Shown here: one piece after another, positions 1-12,100 of the stretch | Numbering within the stretch: position 1 is the stretch's first letter | Layout of the letters: the number at the start of each line of letters is the position of its first letter | Assembly: GCA_013397845.1 (NCBI GenBank) | Contig: VZTG01009131.1 | Location: 501,297-565,296, forward strand | Source of the DNA: Melanocharis versteri | Lineage: Eukaryota; Chordata; Aves; Passeriformes; Melanocharitidae | Direction: 5' to 3' | Length of the DNA: 64,000 nt | Notes under the pieces: generated by a model | Databases searched by the model: none | What the model was told of the DNA's origin: nothing | What the model saw: the letters and a program-made list of their open reading frames with translations, nothing else | Translations under genes and position numbers: made by a program

Positions 1-3000
1 AGCATATGAAATTTAGTAAAGCTTGAGATCCAGCCATTACAGCTGGATTATGTTTCCCTAGTCTTGCTAGTATTATGGTCAGATGCTGCTTTTGTAGTTA
101 AAAGAAGAGTAATCACATAGCTCTACTTTAGCATAGAGCTTTATTATGAGCTTTAGGAAAGGATAAAGTATATCTTGCTCTGTAGTGATGAGAATACCCT
201 TTATTTCCCAGTCCTTTTGAGTCCTGAAGTACCAAATAGTGGCCATTAGTTATGCACAGGAGAATGCAGTTCATCACCTTTCCCTCATCGTATCCAAGCA
301 CTCCGCTCTAGCTGCAGTTCAGATGAACTTGTAACAACACTCAGGCACAAGAGTTCAATTTCACCATGATTGCCTCAGTTGTCCTTACCAGCCAATATCA
401 GTCAGCTTTATGCTTTAACTGCACTCATTAAGCAGCGTTCACTTGTTCACTGCAAACACGCATCATTGTATCTCAAACATATATATTGTCATAAAAACTG
501 AATCTGAAACACCTTCTTCCTGAACAAACTGTGTAACAGCCAAGGTATCAGCAGTGCTGATCTTTAGCTGAATCTCTGTTTTATTTGTCTAGGCTCCAAC
601 ATAAAAATATGATCTCTGGCAACAAAACTGCGTATGGAAGCCAAGTAGAGTCTGTAAGACTAGCACAGAAAACCCTGAGCCACAATGAGAAAAACCATTC
701 CAGCTTCCCCTTAAGCAGGCTGTGAGGTTACAGCTCCCTACCCCATCACAAACTAGTACACTTGGGTTCGCCACCTTTGAGGCAGGCTGTACTCGCTCTC
801 TTGGCAAAATGATCGAGTGAACTGCAAGACCTTTAACCATAGGGGTTCTTTTAACCTAGATCATTTTGTCAGGACCAGATTTAAACAATCATGACACAAC
901 ATCAGAGGCAGGACAAGGAAGGAAGAGGCAAAAGCATAGATCTGGAAGTAGAAACCACTTAATCACACGTAGTGCATTTGATTGCTACTTGAGGACCTTA
1001 CGTGCTCTCCCAACCTGAAATACACTGTTCTCCCTGGCAGAGAACTATTGTTAGAGGAAAAATGGAGTGTACATTAAAAATAGTTCTGAAACTACTAAGG
1101 ATTAAGGGGTTTATTTGCTACATTTGAATTGACTTACTGTTGTGTTAATAATTAGTCAAATTTGGGGGAAGGAAAAGTTTCTAGGCACACTTTTTTTTAA
1201 ATCTGATTTATCAAATTCTTTAAGTACTAAATACTGTCAAGAACATACAAATGAAATTTTGGTTTGAGGCTGAGAGCAGCAATAGCCAGCGCTTCCAGAA
1301 GGACTTTATGTGCTCCAGAGCAGTGAGACAGAAACCCAGTGACAGCAGGAGACCCTTCAGCATCCCGCAGGCCTGTTGTCCTGAGGGCTTCCAGAAACTG
1401 GGTAACACTGTCTCCATATCCTATAATCTACTTCCAACCCTTAATTCAAGTCGCAAAGCCAAGAGAAGCTGCATCACAAGCCCCTTCTCCTGCAAGGCAA
1501 ATCCAGCACCAACAGCTTTGCTTACCACCTCTCTCAGCTGGCAGGCTGCAGCCCTGCTGCCCAGAGCACATCAGACCAAGAGCCGCCCGGCTGACAGCCT
1601 TTGGCAAGATACCACCTACAAGGAGTTCCCAGCCAAACCTCCTGTTCCCTGTAGAAACAGGCTGTTTCTCTGCTAACCCTTAATTGTTGGGCTTTCTCTG
1701 CCTTAAATCCTGCTGGTACCGGTAGGGCAGGTGGGGCTAACTGAGCCAGGGTGGTAGCTTCAGGCCTCCTGGCTCCCACAGCAGCAGGTCGCTGCGCCGT
1801 AATTACTGTTGGTTAATAGTGTGTTTGGCAAGCTGTGAACGTTCTGGAAGTTGTTTCCTTCATGCAGCCTTTCCTTTCATTCCTCACCACCCACTGTTCT
1901 CCTTGGCAATTGCTAGTTAAGGTGGAAGTTTCTTAAGAAACTGCTTGTTAAAAATTTGGAAATGGGGTGCCGCATATGCCAGTGGCAATCCTTTTCCCTG
2001 CAGGATTAGCAAATGGAGTTGTTCTGTGTCCAGTTGCATTTCTCACATTGAGCTTCCAGCCTTGTATAATTTTTGAGGAACAGTTTAGAATGTTATGTAG
2101 CTCATCCTGATCAGGGCAGGATGCCATATGAAAGAGGGAAAACCAGGGAACAAGTTTTAAATTAGATCAGTTGATATAACTGAAAACAAAAAGTCAACAT
2201 TTTGGGGGCATCAGATCTTAGAATAACTGCTCTGCATTAAGCTAAAAAACAGCTTGATCAACTGAGAGAAAAAACATAATAATTGTGAAATAGATGAGAG
2301 ATTAGCAAGAAGAGGGCTATTAGCAAGGGGAGAGGTGATTGAGTGAATATCTCCCGTAGAAAAGAGACCTCATTCATTGCATTAAAAAGAACTGAGGGAT
2401 TATCTTGGGGGTGAATTACAACGAGCCATTAAATAAAAGTTTCATTTTTTAATATATGCTAAAGCAATGAATTTCATTTCCCTTGCTCATCTTTGTGGTC
2501 TGCCTTGAAGACTCGTACTGAGAAGAGAGAGATCGCTGATCACTGTGTGAGTGGCACGTCTGCAGGAGATGGGGTGCTCCTGTTCTCTATCAGTTTGCTC
2601 TGCAGGTTCATACCAGTCCATAGTGGCTGCTGTAGTTTCACCCACATAGCTCCCCTAAGGGCATCTGCTGCACTGACTGAAATGTAGGGTGTTCTAGGAA
2701 GTGTGCATGAATCTTATATCTTGATGGGTTCTCAGGGAGGTGGGTGATATTTATTACAACCAAAAAGATCTTGTGAGAGAAAAAATAAATTCTTTTATAA
2801 ACCATCAGTAGATACAATAGGGCTGGGGGAACAATTTTCTGAGTTTTCTCAGACTTTATGCAAATAATTTTCAGGTTTGAGTTCTAGCTGTTCTTCAATA
2901 ACTGTTCACAGGTTTTACTAGAAATGTCACATTATTTCCTTTAACAGAAGCTGAGTCCTGAATGGTTTTCTCATACACACATTATGTTGGCCTTTTGCAG

Positions 3001-5936
3001 GAGCCTGTATATAAATTCTTGAAAAGAAATGGTTTTTGGAAATACTTCTTGAGAGCAGAATTCTGCTTGTTGGAATGCAAGCAGAAGGTAGAAACTTCTA
3101 CCAAGTTACCTCTCTAAGTAATTTGTTAAAAATTATTTAAAGTGATGTTCAGTTTTCTTCCTGTTGCGTCCCTTGCAGATGTGGCAGTTAACAATAGTAG
3201 CAAATATCTACTTGCAGTAAGCTATCTGCTCATAATTTGTCTTCCAACTAGTCTAGAATATCTGGGACTTCTGCACATAGAGACGGTATTTTGAAACTGA
3301 TTTCTTAACAGAAGTTACTTTCCCAGTTCTAGTTACATTAATGCTGCTATCCAGAAATGTTTCTTCTCTAAACAGTGATTGGAGGTTGCAACGTAGAGCA
3401 GCTTTCATTAGGCAGGTATTTCTTCAGATTTCAAGGGGACTTTTGTGTGAGTAAAGTAAGAAGGAAGAAACAGCTACTTGGAGTTTGGGGTTTTCATTGG
3501 TTTGTCTTTTTTATTGTAACAGATATGCTATAGCTTTTATTTCACTGTGTACACATGCTCTATCAGGAAAAAAACATTTTAAAATAATCATAGAAGTGGC
3601 TCTTACTGAGTTAGACATTTCAGTGGCTGCTCTCATGAAAATTCAGCATTTTTAATGAAAACAAATTCAGTTTTGGTGTCTCTTCTTGGGGACTACATTG
3701 TTGAGACACTGGACTCTTATTGCCCCAGTCTTCACTATTTGCCTAATAATTTGCTTAATAGTTAGTTCCAAGTAAATGCTCATTGTTGGATAAAGAGTGG
3801 AAAAAAATTACTTTAAGCAACCTTTCACCTGCTCAACTTTTGTTACTGCCCTGAAGCCTGCATTAGTGATGCTCTAGACTATACTTGGCTAAAAAGGGGC
3901 ATTTGCCCTGTGGACTAGTATAGGGCAACCAACACACAGCAGCTGTCAGACCCTTAATCCTCTTTCCAGTTTATCTGCTGCAGCAAAAGTTGCAGGCTGT
4001 GATGTACACCTGGCCTTTTATGCAAGACATATTTTCTTGAAGGTAGATCTGTTAGTTCCATTTCTCTTTCATGTAATATTTTCCAAGGCAGTTTAGGAGG
4101 TAATCAACACTCAACCGTCTGAGAGATGGTTGCAGCTGTTTTGTGCTAGATTTGATTCAGGGGTAATGCAGATGATCTGTGTTCAGTTTGGCAGCCAGAC
4201 TGAAAATGGGGAGGAGAAAAAGCTCTGAACAATGAAAATGCAAAAGGACAATTGTTTGTTGTTTTACTCTGAGGAAAACCCAAAACTTCACTTAACATTC
4301 CCATAATGGAGCATGTGGGCTCAAATCCCTTTTTCAAAAGATCTTTGAAGCTAGGCCTCCCACAATGTTGAACACTTTCATGTTTTAAATCAAAAGTAAC
4401 AGAAAAAAATATTTCAAAAGCATAGAAATATGTAATCCTAGTATTTATATTTCTTTGTCACTTTCAGTTTTACCTCTAGAACTGATTTTTTTTTTCAAAT
4501 AAACAATTCATCAATAAATTTGCTGAGCTCTTGTATGCACCCAGGTTAGCTTATGTGGGAGCTGACATGAGAGAGACAAGACTATGGAGGGGTTGGAGCA
4601 TAATGAAGTATATGTCTACTTCAGAAAGAGTGAAAGGACTAGAGTATATATGTACTTGGAACAGCTGAGTTTGTTCTTCCTAGCATTTTCTGAAATGTGC
4701 CTGGGAATGGTGTAATTATGGCAAGATAAAGTCACTTCTATTTTCAAAAAGAGTGTCTGTAAGGAAGAGAGACTCTGCTGTAGCTATAGGCTTTTCTTTT
4801 GAACAAAGGTTTGGCTGACCAAATAGTATCCATTGCTTTGTATTCTATCTATTGATAAGTATAGGTGGAATTTCTTGTTTATCTTTTTTTTATTGCTATT
4901 GAACACTCATCTAATGGTTTCAATGACTTCTCCCACAATAAACCTTTCTTTTTCTGATGATGTGATTGTTGATTGTACTATTTAACCCGCATTCCCTACC
5001 ATACTTCCTTGCTTTCACATTAAATTAGTTTACAATTGTTTACTCTGGCCTGATTTTGACATTGGCAGGATTGATTACATGAATGATCAAAATCCTTTTG
5101 AAGCTCAGAGTATTGTTTTCTTTTTTACTTTTTTTCCCCTCATGCTTGAAGACTTTTTCCTCTCAGACTTGAAGGCTTTATAACACTTATTTATAACACT
5201 GGATTTCTAAATTTACATCATATTTCATTTAGAAATTTTCAAGGTGAAGAAAACTTATTGCACATTGACACTAGAGATAAGAAATGTCACAACTTGTCGT
5301 TGTTTAGTTTCAGGCTTTATGAATTCCAGAAGAAATTTAATAAAATTCTTCCAGTAGAATAAATAATGGCGAATGTAGGGAGGAAGGATGAACCAAGGAG
5401 AAGGTTGGTGCTCTAACACAAAATCCTGCATGGGAGTGGCTGGGGAAGGAGGCTGGAGCAAGGATGGGGAAATTGAAGATGTGAAGCCTGAAACTGCTAG
5501 CATCAAGGAACTGGGCCAGGAATTGGAAGGCTGAGGGCTTTGATACATTATTGAAAGGAAGTCCCATTCCAGAGCTTGGGCATTGGATCTAAGACGGCTG
5601 AATTTAAATGGCCTTTTAATACCGAGAAAGAAAGTGTAGATTTGTAGTCCTTCCTCTAGAAGATGGAGAAACTACTGCTGCCATCAGTCACTGTGAGATG
5701 ATGTTACAGAAGTCTGTACTCAGGTCTAAAGGTCGTGGTGTTGCTGGGAACTATCTGAGTTTCTGTATGATGATGCAAATTTCTGCTTTTCCAACTTCTC
5801 TTTCCTCTTAACCAGAAAGAGTGCATATATCTCCACATGCAACTAAATTCAGAAGCTAAACTATGCCAAAATTTGGGCTGTCTGGGTAGCTGAATCCACT
5901 CCCATTCTGGGGATATAGTCTGACATTACATATTGT

Positions 5937-5975
5937 TACTGCTTTCATTTTCATTAAGTACTGCTTTCATTTTCA
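5937..5975. repeat. Short direct duplication of 17 bp
   Basis: The 17-bp unit tactgctttcattttca occurs at 5937–5953 and again at 5959–5975, separated by 5 bases. This is a simple local duplication with no evident function. Confidence 0.85.
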
Positions 5976-6020
5976 ACAGAGCTCATCCAGGAACAAAAGT
6001 GGGCTGAGTATAGTAGAAAG

Positions 6021-6034
6021 TGTGTGTGTGTGTG
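6021..6034. repeat. (TG)7 microsatellite
   Basis: Seven uninterrupted TG dinucleotides just upstream of the ARHGAP29 CpG-rich promoter region. Such short runs are common and often polymorphic. Confidence 0.9.
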
Positions 6035-6288
6035 CAGGCACATGTTACTCACTCATAACAATACTGGAAGCTGTACAATGAATGATAAACTGGATCCAGG
6101 AATACAAAGCGTGGGAGCTTGAGCATGAGAAATTTATTCTGCGTTTTGCCACGGTGTTTATGTTTCTTGTTGGCCAAATCACTTAAAAGCAAATCCTGCT
6201 TGCTAAATACCACGTAGCCTGAATTCGGACTTTTGCTCCCTTTTGAAGCCGGCTGTGCGCACACCAGGCGCTGCCGTGCGGCCCTTCT

Positions 6289-6543
6289 NNNNNNNNNNNN
6301 NNNNNNNNNNNNNNNNNNNNNNNNNNNNNNNNNNNNNNNNNNNNNNNNNNNNNNNNNNNNNNNNNNNNNNNNNNNNNNNNNNNNNNNNNNNNNNNNNNNN
6401 NNNNNNNNNNNNNNNNNNNNNNNNNNNNNNNNNNNNNNNNNNNNNNNNNNNNNNNNNNNNNNNNNNNNNNNNNNNNNNNNNNNNNNNNNNNNNNNNNNNN
6501 NNNNNNNNNNNNNNNNNNNNNNNNNNNNNNNNNNNNNNNNNNN
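6289..6543. other. Assembly gap, 255 N
   Basis: A run of 255 undetermined bases lies in the middle of the CpG-rich region. GC-rich bird promoters are often lost in short-read assemblies. Open frames that appear to cross it are not meaningful. Confidence 0.98.
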
Positions 6544-6591
6544 GCCCGGGGCACCGGGAGCGGCCCTGCCCTCGGCCCGCCAGCGACGTGG

Positions 6592-6643
6592 CCCCTTTTT
6601 TCCTTTCTTTCTTTCTTTCTTTTTTTCCTTTCTTCCCCTCCCT
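6592..6643. repeat. Pyrimidine-rich CTTT-type simple repeat
   Basis: A T- and C-only tract with several CTTT units follows directly on the GC-rich block after the gap. On the + strand it is pure pyrimidine. Homopurine–homopyrimidine tracts of this kind are common next to vertebrate promoters. No specific function can be assigned. Confidence 0.85.
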
Positions 6644-6760
6644 ACCGGGGAAATTGTGCTGGGAGAGCAAATTTTTCAAATATCTGGCGCTTTATTTTTT
6701 TATCTTTTTTTCCGTCGGGACGGGCAATGGCTCGCTGTGAGCCAAAGGAGTCTGGAGGCG

Positions 6761-8832
6761 TTTATAGCAAAGCTGGTGGATGCTTTTCGTTTTCAAAGCC
6801 AGAGTCTCCTGAAGAAATATGAAACACTTCTCAGTAATGAAAGGCATGTGTTCTGGGAGGAAAACTTTCCCCATCTGCCTTGTAACACAGACGTAAAGGC
6901 TAATATTTACGAGGAAAAGGTGCCTCTTGTGCTAAGCGGCTCAGTTTTGGTTTTCTCAAGTTTTTCCCGTTCAGAAATACTTTGTCATCACTTTTATAAT
7001 TTTCGAAGTGGGGGCATTATTCTACTGCTTCTACAAAAAAAGGCAACATGTCTAAAATAACACAGCTTTAAAAGCGTGGACTTGCCACTGGAACAGGTCT
7101 AACACATCATGCTGCTTAAAAAGTTGACTCTGAAGCTGGCCAGACTTAAAAGAGGCATGTCTTTTAAATAATATGAAAATCTTTCTCGATATAAATAGAT
7201 ATCACACTTGTTAAGAGGAGAGAAGGTTATGTGGCTTGTTTTGCTTTAATTGCAAGGTAGAATTGCAAAGCAGCTTTGTAGCCATGAGAATTATATGTGG
7301 GAACAGAAGAAACTTGCTTAAACACTATGTTTAATGTAAACCTCACTTCAGTCTACTTGAGGTGTTTGGAATTGCTTAATTATCTGCATTATTTGTATAG
7401 TGTCATGAGTGCTTTTATAGGTACTGACTTTAAGCAGTAAACAGAAATTAGAGCAGTTAATTTGTGTTAAATTCTGAAGTTTTCTTTCCCCTCCCCCAGC
7501 ACACACTCCCTGGAAGGCCTGCACATTAATTACAAAAACAACTGCTTTGACCACGTTTCCTCTGATATTTTTAAACTGTAAACAGAAATAAAGCAGAAAT
7601 AATGGAAAAATAATTGAAGTGCATTAGAGTAATGCCTATTGAAATTCATAGTGGGAGTGTTCAGAGTGGTAAACGTGCTACTACTTCAGTTGGCCTAACC
7701 AAATACAAATATATGCAGGAGAACCCGTTTCAACCCATATGTTTAGTTCATAGTAACTTTTATTTTTGGGTAAAGTAATTGAATTTGAAGGTTTTCTGCA
7801 GATGTGTCTGCAACCCACATTAACTTTTTGTGTTCCAGTTTGGTTTTGGGGGTTTTTTTTCCCGTGGTGTTTACGCTGTAGTGTAGACACTGGGAATTTC
7901 TCCTGGTGTTGAGAGAACAACAGCAGGCGTTGTGGGAGCTGCTGGAAGCATACCTGACTCTGCCACCTGCAGTTTGCTTTGAAATGAGTCGCTTAACCTG
8001 ACATGGCAAAATTTTCAGTGGCTTTCTGGTTTGTTTTTTTTCCCTAAAGGAAAGGAATGCAGGTAGTTGCTTAGTTTATACTCCCCCAAATTTGTTCGTT
8101 TTTATGGTGGAACTTTCAAAACAGAGCAACATCATTCAAGATAACTGTACTGAGATTTGCAGATTAACTTTGATACTAAAATATTTTTTCATTCTCTTCA
8201 CTTTTCTATGTCATTCTTTTGGTTACTTTTTGTATTAGTAGGTAACAGGCTGAAAAGCCCACGTAACTTCTTTGAGGATGTTTTCCTTTCTGGGACAAAC
8301 TGTGATAGGCTGTGGTTTCTTGCTTGGCACACTGCACAAAGAAAATTCATCCTATCAGATCAAGGCTGTGTATTATATTCAGGGACAGGATGCTGCATAC
8401 AGCTTGGTGGTTCATGCAAGAGGGGATGTTGATCACAGTCTGTATCACATCAAGTGTTTTTGCGATTGTATTCAGTTGAGATAATATTTCATGGTAAAGA
8501 ATGGGTCTTGGTAAATGTAGAGAATGCGATTTCTAAATATTCATGGAAGAAACTTTTCTCATAAACTAAGTGTGCATCATGATTAGCTTTTGAAATAATT
8601 TTGGTGTGCCATTGATTTTTTTTAATGCAACAATCTATCTGCTGTACAAATTTAAATAACTTCAAATAGTCAAAAGTCTTTATAGTACTCAGTTTAGCAT
8701 TTTTATGTAAAGCAGTACCATCTTGAAAGAAGTTTTGGATCTTGTGGGTACAAAAGTATTGCTTCACATATATTTCTATTCTAATCAGCTTTTCCTTCTC
8801 CCCCACCTCCTCCCCCCTCCCCAATTTTTAAG
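6761..8832. other. Probable first intron or 5' leader region, no coding exon seen
   Basis: This stretch separates the CpG-rich region from the first coding exon. I infer that it is mostly the intron between an unlocated non-coding exon 1 and the exon that starts near 8833. It is AT-rich after about 7060. A pyrimidine-rich tract at 8789–8822 ends in an acceptor AG at 8831–8832. The frame open from the gap edge to 7060 is discussed as a finding. Nothing else is recognisable. Confidence 0.55.
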
Positions 8833-8916
8833 GGTTTCGCCTTTGGCTTGTCCAATGGACATCAAGTGACAGTGAGTGTTGACTGCGGGAGCTCTACAAG
8901 CACAGCGGCTGCTGGG
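8833..8916 (+). other. ARHGAP29: Presumed 5' UTR part of first coding exon
   Basis: After a strong polypyrimidine tract the acceptor AG at 8831–8832 would start this exon at 8833. The 84 bases before the ATG are open in the coding frame with no stop and no upstream ATG in frame. I treat them as 5' UTR, but they could be coding if an upstream exon supplies a start. An alternative acceptor AG lies at 8871–8872, with a much weaker tract. Confidence 0.6.
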
Positions 8917-9178
8917 ATGTTGCGACAGAACGGCGGCAGTAACAAGCGTGGTTTGGGATTAGCCCGACTGTCTACCTCCAACTTCTTCACCATCTCGAAT
9001 TCAGGAAACTGGGGAATGGGGCGCAGCACCAAGAGCAGCTCTCTGAGCAGCATTAGCTCCAACTCTGACTGCTATGATAATCCTGTTGTGGATCCAGAAT
9101 ATATCATGCAACTGGTGAATGATGTCAGAAAATTTGCGGATGTGCTGCTCTATTTGAAGGAAGCCTTTCTTTCAGAAG
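8917..9178 (+). CDS. ARHGAP29: ARHGAP29 coding exon 1 (residues 1–87, plus 1 nt)
   Basis: Starts at ATG 8917 (gctgggATGt). It encodes a Ser/Gly-rich N-terminus beginning MLRQNGGSNKRGLGLARLS, then the conserved segment DPEYIMQLVNDVRKFADVLL, which matches human DPDYIKELVNDIRKF. The donor is gaag|GTGTGT at 9178/9179. It ends one base into a Glu codon completed 20.6 kb downstream. Confidence 0.9.
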
Positions 9179-12100
9179 GTGTGTCAGTTGTTCTTAATTC
9201 TTAGATTTTCTGAAACTCTTAACAACTCTTATTTGTGTGTTTCAACTGGTGTTTGCTGTGGTTGTTTCCCCCTGCCTTTTACCTTCACCATTTATCCTCC
9301 CTTCCTCTTCCCTCCCCACCCCCAGCATGATGATTACGGGAAGTGATGGTTTTTAGTTTGGTTTCTGTATTTCCTCACCAGAACAGTGCAATCTGTTTCA
9401 TAATTGAAACAAGGGAAAATAAGCTCTTAGCAGACTGTCTAAGCTGATCTTAAATTTGCGGGACCATCAACTGATTAGCTTTTTAACCGCTTGAATGTTC
9501 TTTGTAATTCCAAACAATTCTATTACTATTTTGGTTAGGTTTCAGTTTTCTGGGCTGGTTTGGTTTTTGAAAATCTTGCACACTAATGGTTTGAGTTTTA
9601 AGGTAGAATGTAACTATGCTGTCTTCCTTTGCAAGAGAAGTATTTACCGTCTTCTGCCAGCAGGTGGAAACTGCAAATTTTCTTGCTTGTGAGAGCTGTG
9701 TGTTACTGTGTTCCTGTTCCTTTTTGGGGAAATAGCATTAGTCCAGTTTTGGTCATCAGGAGCAAAGCTTTTATCTAAATTTTGTGAGATGAATAGCTGA
9801 AATGACAGCCAGAGCGGTTTTGTATAAGATGTCCTGAGTGCTGAGCATTTGCAGTCGCCTCTGTGTTCAAGTGAGTGTGCACACAGCTGAAATACTGCTG
9901 CTGAAAGGTGTGTGAACAATTCTTAAGAGAGCAATAATTTGACACTAGTGATCACTTTGTCCTCATAGTTTTTGCTGAGCACACGGGATGAGCAGAGTTG
10001 TTTGTAAGGTTGGATGTCTGGTGGCTTCTGAGAATGAAATGGGCATCCTGTAGGAAAGGACTATCAAAACACTGACGTGTTCCTGTTGCCATGCAGCAGT
10101 AGTTAATTACTTGTCAGTTTAAAATTTTGAACTCAGAAGATCCGAAAAGACTAATATGGAAGACAAGAGTTGTCATCTTATTTTATAATATGGTACCGAA
10201 TTAATTTGTGAAACAGTGTTGTCCATTTAAAGGGTTTATAATTTATAAAGGAAAGATGTTTCTCTTCCATGGTTGGGAGTGTTCTTTTTGATCTTTGTCC
10301 TCATAATATAGTGAGCTCTGTAGTGTTGGCCTTGCTTACTGCTGGCTGGAGACAACCTCCTAGAAGCTGCATAGTTTGGTTTGCATTTTCTAATGTTTAG
10401 AAATGTTCATAATTGTCTGTCCAAAAACTAACACAAGCTTACTAAAGTGGTTGAACAGACTTCTTGCACATAAAATTCTGATTTGTAATGCTTGCAGCTT
10501 ACCATCATCCTGCAGTTAGTTACGTTAATTATTCCAAGATGGATTCAGTTGCAGGGATAGGAAATTAATTTCTTCCTTTTTGGAAGGGTTGCATCAGTGA
10601 GTGTTTATATTTGCTTGGTAAGCATTCCTTCAGCCTGCTGTAGGTCTTTCAGCTTCTAACCACTGTTCCCTCAGCTTCTGCATCAACTATTAGTTGTATT
10701 GCCTCTCTGGCAGATTTGTCTGGCCTCCTGATGCACAGTGGCTTCATGCATGACCATGTGGCTCTCAGGTGTCCGTGTTCTGCTGCTGGGGTCTCCGGTG
10801 GTTGGCAGCTGATTGCCAAAGGTGTGTGCCCTTCAGTGTCATACTGACTGATGCTTGTATTCCCTGTTTGTGGTACCTGAGCTATCATAGAAGAGCCCAG
10901 CAGTTATTCACATGTGGTTCGCTTAATATTCATCTGATGTTGTGATCCGATCTTGGACGAAAAATCTGAGATTTTGGATTATAGCATGTGTTTGTGTCTA
11001 AATTAGAATGTAAATACCTTGGGATTACAGACTTGAACTGTGTTTTGTTATGGTACCAATGCAAGTAGATTTGTCACGTGAAGAATAAGTTGAAATCTCT
11101 TGAAGGGAGATTAGGTAAACGAAATGTTCTGTAGATTTCAAGGCTACTTCTCTTTTCCTTATGGTAACATGATTTATTTTCTTGCAGTAGTCTCATTGTC
11201 ATAATGCTGAATAAATTTTTCATACCCTTCAACAAAAGGAAACATAATCCAACAACCAACCAACCAAAGCACCCTGAACCAGCAAACAGAACACTGTCTG
11301 AACGTAACTGTAGAGTTTAAAAGTTGGACAGCTGTTTGGACATGAGGGAGCTGCAGTTGTCGCTTGTGTTGAGTGAAATACCGTATGTTCCATACCCTTC
11401 TTGTTGTCCCTTAGGCCTTGTACTCATTGGATGTAACATTCTGTTGTTAGTGATCCAATCTGAGGCATAAGATCAAGATACTTCACCATTGTCTTCATTA
11501 AATGAGAGCTCTGGGTGTTTTTTGAACTTAGGTCAATGAATCCAGTGCTGTTTCACAAATTTTGTGTTTAATTCTACTTGATGACAAGCTGAAACTGTAG
11601 TGTTGGTTAGTGCAACTGATGCAGTTAGTGCATCAGTCTCTTGGTCCAGTCTTCAGCTGAATTTCCAGATGAGCAGGATTGTCATGTGGCTAGTACTAGT
11701 AAAGACAGTTGTTGTTGTTGTGTTTTTATGTTTGAGCTGAAAGGTTGTCTTCAGTTGTAGCATTTGTACTTCATGAAGTTAGAGATAACTGAAATTTATT
11801 GAGAAGTCTCAAAATAAATCAGTCTTCTTTCTTTTCTGATAAGAAGAAAATGAAAACAATTCCCTAGCAATTCCTGCCTGGAAGACCAGATCTGAGAGTG
11901 TATGTTGAATTAATACCTAGAGGACTCAGATAATTTCCTATAATTTGGGCTGTTCTTAATGCTGTTCATTTGACTGTTCAGTTTTATTGATGCCATTGTT
12001 TTCCTGATGTGCCCTGGGTTTACTACTTTCTGTTTTAATGTACATCCCGAGTTCAAACTGTTGCATAACGGCTTGAAAGCTGGTGAGTTTTTGTGTGCTT

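Larger units (their letters stand above)
1..6240. other. Upstream intergenic DNA, no supported gene
   Basis: This is AT-rich, CpG-poor sequence upstream of the ARHGAP29 promoter. Open frames here are short, overlap one another on both strands and match no protein I recognise. The richest patch (about 1250–1780) is open in three overlapping frames but shows no splice-site or codon pattern that would support a gene. I see no recognisable transposon and no RNA gene. Small repeats are listed separately. It may hold regulatory elements, which cannot be told from the sequence alone. Confidence 0.6.
6240..6760 (+). promoter_or_regulatory. CpG-rich region, probable ARHGAP29 promoter, interrupted by gap
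   Basis: GC content and CpG frequency rise sharply on both sides of the N run: clustered CpGs at 6249–6283 before it and at 6544–6592 after it, with further CpGs near 6713–6760. The surrounding DNA is CpG-poor. Vertebrate housekeeping and widely expressed genes usually start in such islands, and this one lies about 2.2 kb upstream of the first ARHGAP29 coding exon in the right orientation. I infer that the transcription start and a non-coding first exon lie here, possibly inside the unsequenced part. No TATA box is convincing. The exact start site and first donor site cannot be fixed. Confidence 0.65.

Noticed and set aside
4310..4335. tRNA B-box-like string (gggctcaaatccc)
   Set aside because: No matching A box or cloverleaf arms at the right distance upstream, and no acceptor stem complementarity.
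6233..7060. Apparent 275-residue + frame crossing the N run, and two minus frames across the same gap
   Set aside because: They are bridged by undetermined bases, so frame continuity is meaningless. Only the part after the gap was considered.
8489..8824. 111-codon minus-strand frame just upstream of the first coding exon
   Set aside because: It consists of AT-rich intron plus the reverse of the polypyrimidine tract, has no recognisable domain and ends at the acceptor. Probably chance.
8868..8875. Alternative acceptor AG at 8871–8872 before the first coding exon
   Set aside because: The preceding sequence is purine-rich and lacks a pyrimidine tract. The acceptor at 8831–8832 has a long one.
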